A stretch of DNA of 5,455 bases from Planctomycetales bacterium (GTDB lineage Bacteria > Planctomycetota > Planctomycetia > Pirellulales > Thermoguttaceae): positions 1-5,455 of the forward strand of contig SKJM01000026.1 of the NCBI GenBank assembly GCA_007122045.1. Direction: 5' to 3'. Position 1 is the first letter of the stretch, and every line of letters starts with the position of its first letter. The notes below the pieces were generated by a model. The model was not told the DNA's origin. It made no database searches and was given only the letters and a program-made list of their open reading frames with translations. Below, piece by piece: positions 4,959-5,455 of this stretch. The position numbers and the translations under genes are program-made.

Positions 4959-5455
4959 CTTGCCCGCGCCGCAGCTTCTCCTCGGCGGCGCTGGGGCGCG
5001 AGTAGCGGGGGACGAGCGTCCACAGGTCGTCGCGGCGGCCGGCGGTGTAGTGGCGGGCGGCCAGCGCGGCCACTTGGCGGGCGGTGGGAGGCCATAGCTC
5101 CGGGGGGAACGGGTGGAGATGGTCGGGCATCCGGTCGGCGAGTTTCCGCAGGGCCGGGCCCGTCACCTCGCTGCCCGGCGGCAATTCGGCCAGCCATGGC
5201 TCCGCGTCGACCAGCGAGGCCGGGCCAAGCGACTGCAGAAACCCCCCATCGGAACTGCCGAATGGCTGCACCACCCATTGGCCGCGCTGCGCGTCGACCG
5301 CCGCCCAGAGCTGCCCGACCTCCGGCGGCGCGGCAGCGGCAATGACCTCGAGCGTATCGACCCCGAGCACTTCCGCTCCCGCGGCATAAGCCAACACTTT
5401 GGCCGCCATCACACCCACCCGCAGACCGGTAAACGAGCCGGGACCCACGCTCACG
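4951..5455 (-). CDS. tsaB: tRNA threonylcarbamoyladenosine biosynthesis protein TsaB (C-terminal part; 5' end outside window)
   Basis: The visible 167 residues begin with VSVGPGSFTGLRVGVMAAKV, the family's most recognisable block, which in full-length TsaB lies roughly 60-75 residues from the start. About one quarter to one third of the protein, including the first actin-like ATPase strands, is therefore missing to the right. Next come LGVDTLEVIAAAA, LWAAVDAQRGQWVVQPF (the conserved AxxDAr.gevy region), VTGPAL and the C-terminal PRYSRPSAAEEKLRR, equivalent to the usual YLRxSxAE ending. TsaB is a catalytically inactive scaffold that binds TsaD and TsaE to make t6A at position 37 of ANN-decoding tRNAs in the cytoplasm. 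The GTG at 5454 is an internal Val codon, not the start. The gene is convergent with hemL across about 155 bases, and its stop codon falls within a repeat copy. Confidence 0.93.
   Translation of the reverse strand, partial: VSVGPGSFTGLRVGVMAAKVLAYAAGAEVLGVDTLEVIAAAAPPEVGQLWAAVDAQRGQWVVQPFGSSDGGFLQSLGPASLVDAEPWLAELPPGSEVTGPALRKLADRMPDHLHPFPPELWPPTARQVAALAARHYTAGRRDDLWTLVPRYSRPSAAEEKLRRGQAR

Overview
The window is GC-rich, with strong G/C bias at third codon positions, and suggests a planctomycete or a close relative with an anaerobic or facultative C1 metabolism. The main clues are a secreted DUF1573 protein with the STCGCT signature, a corrinoid-dependent methyltransferase cassette, a hemL gene without a Shine-Dalgarno sequence, and dispersed palindromic repeats. 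The phylum is an inference from gene style; no rRNA or other marker gene is present.

Layout. (1) 1-775, minus: the N-terminal 258 residues of an exported DUF1573-repeat protein, running off the left edge. (2) 910-3138, minus: a three-gene cassette read right to left. It holds a UroD-superfamily methyltransferase (398 aa), a 56-aa small protein with a GTG start and a good ribosome binding site, and a MtaC/MtvC-type corrinoid protein (212 aa). An imperfect inverted repeat built on GGGACTGTCCC separates the last two. (3) 3139-3502: a 364-base divergent regulatory region. It carries a near-consensus sigma70-type promoter for the cassette, a 13-bp palindrome at the predicted transcription start, a 73-bp near-perfect inverted repeat, a 13-bp-period tandem repeat, and a promoter that would give a leaderless or nearly leaderless hemL mRNA. 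(4) 3503-4795, plus: complete hemL (glutamate-1-semialdehyde aminomutase). (5) 4796-4950: a convergent intergenic stretch with a possible 29-residue membrane peptide. (6) 4951-5455, minus: the C-terminal part of tsaB, running off the right edge. Its stop codon lies inside a diverged copy of the repeat arm seen upstream of hemL.

How the genes work together. The methyltransferase should move a methyl group from an unidentified methylated substrate onto the cobalt of the corrinoid protein. A second methyltransferase and a reductive activator, neither in this window, would pass it on to tetrahydrofolate or another acceptor. The methyltransferase lacks the H-x-C...C zinc ligands of MtaA-type enzymes and has acidic residues at or near that site, so it resembles anaerobic O-demethylase MT I proteins more than HemE or MtaA. 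The 56-aa protein between the two enzyme genes is the least explained part of the system. hemL (C5 tetrapyrrole pathway) and tsaB (t6A tRNA modification) are housekeeping genes. The hemL neighbour should not tempt one to call the UroD-like gene hemE.
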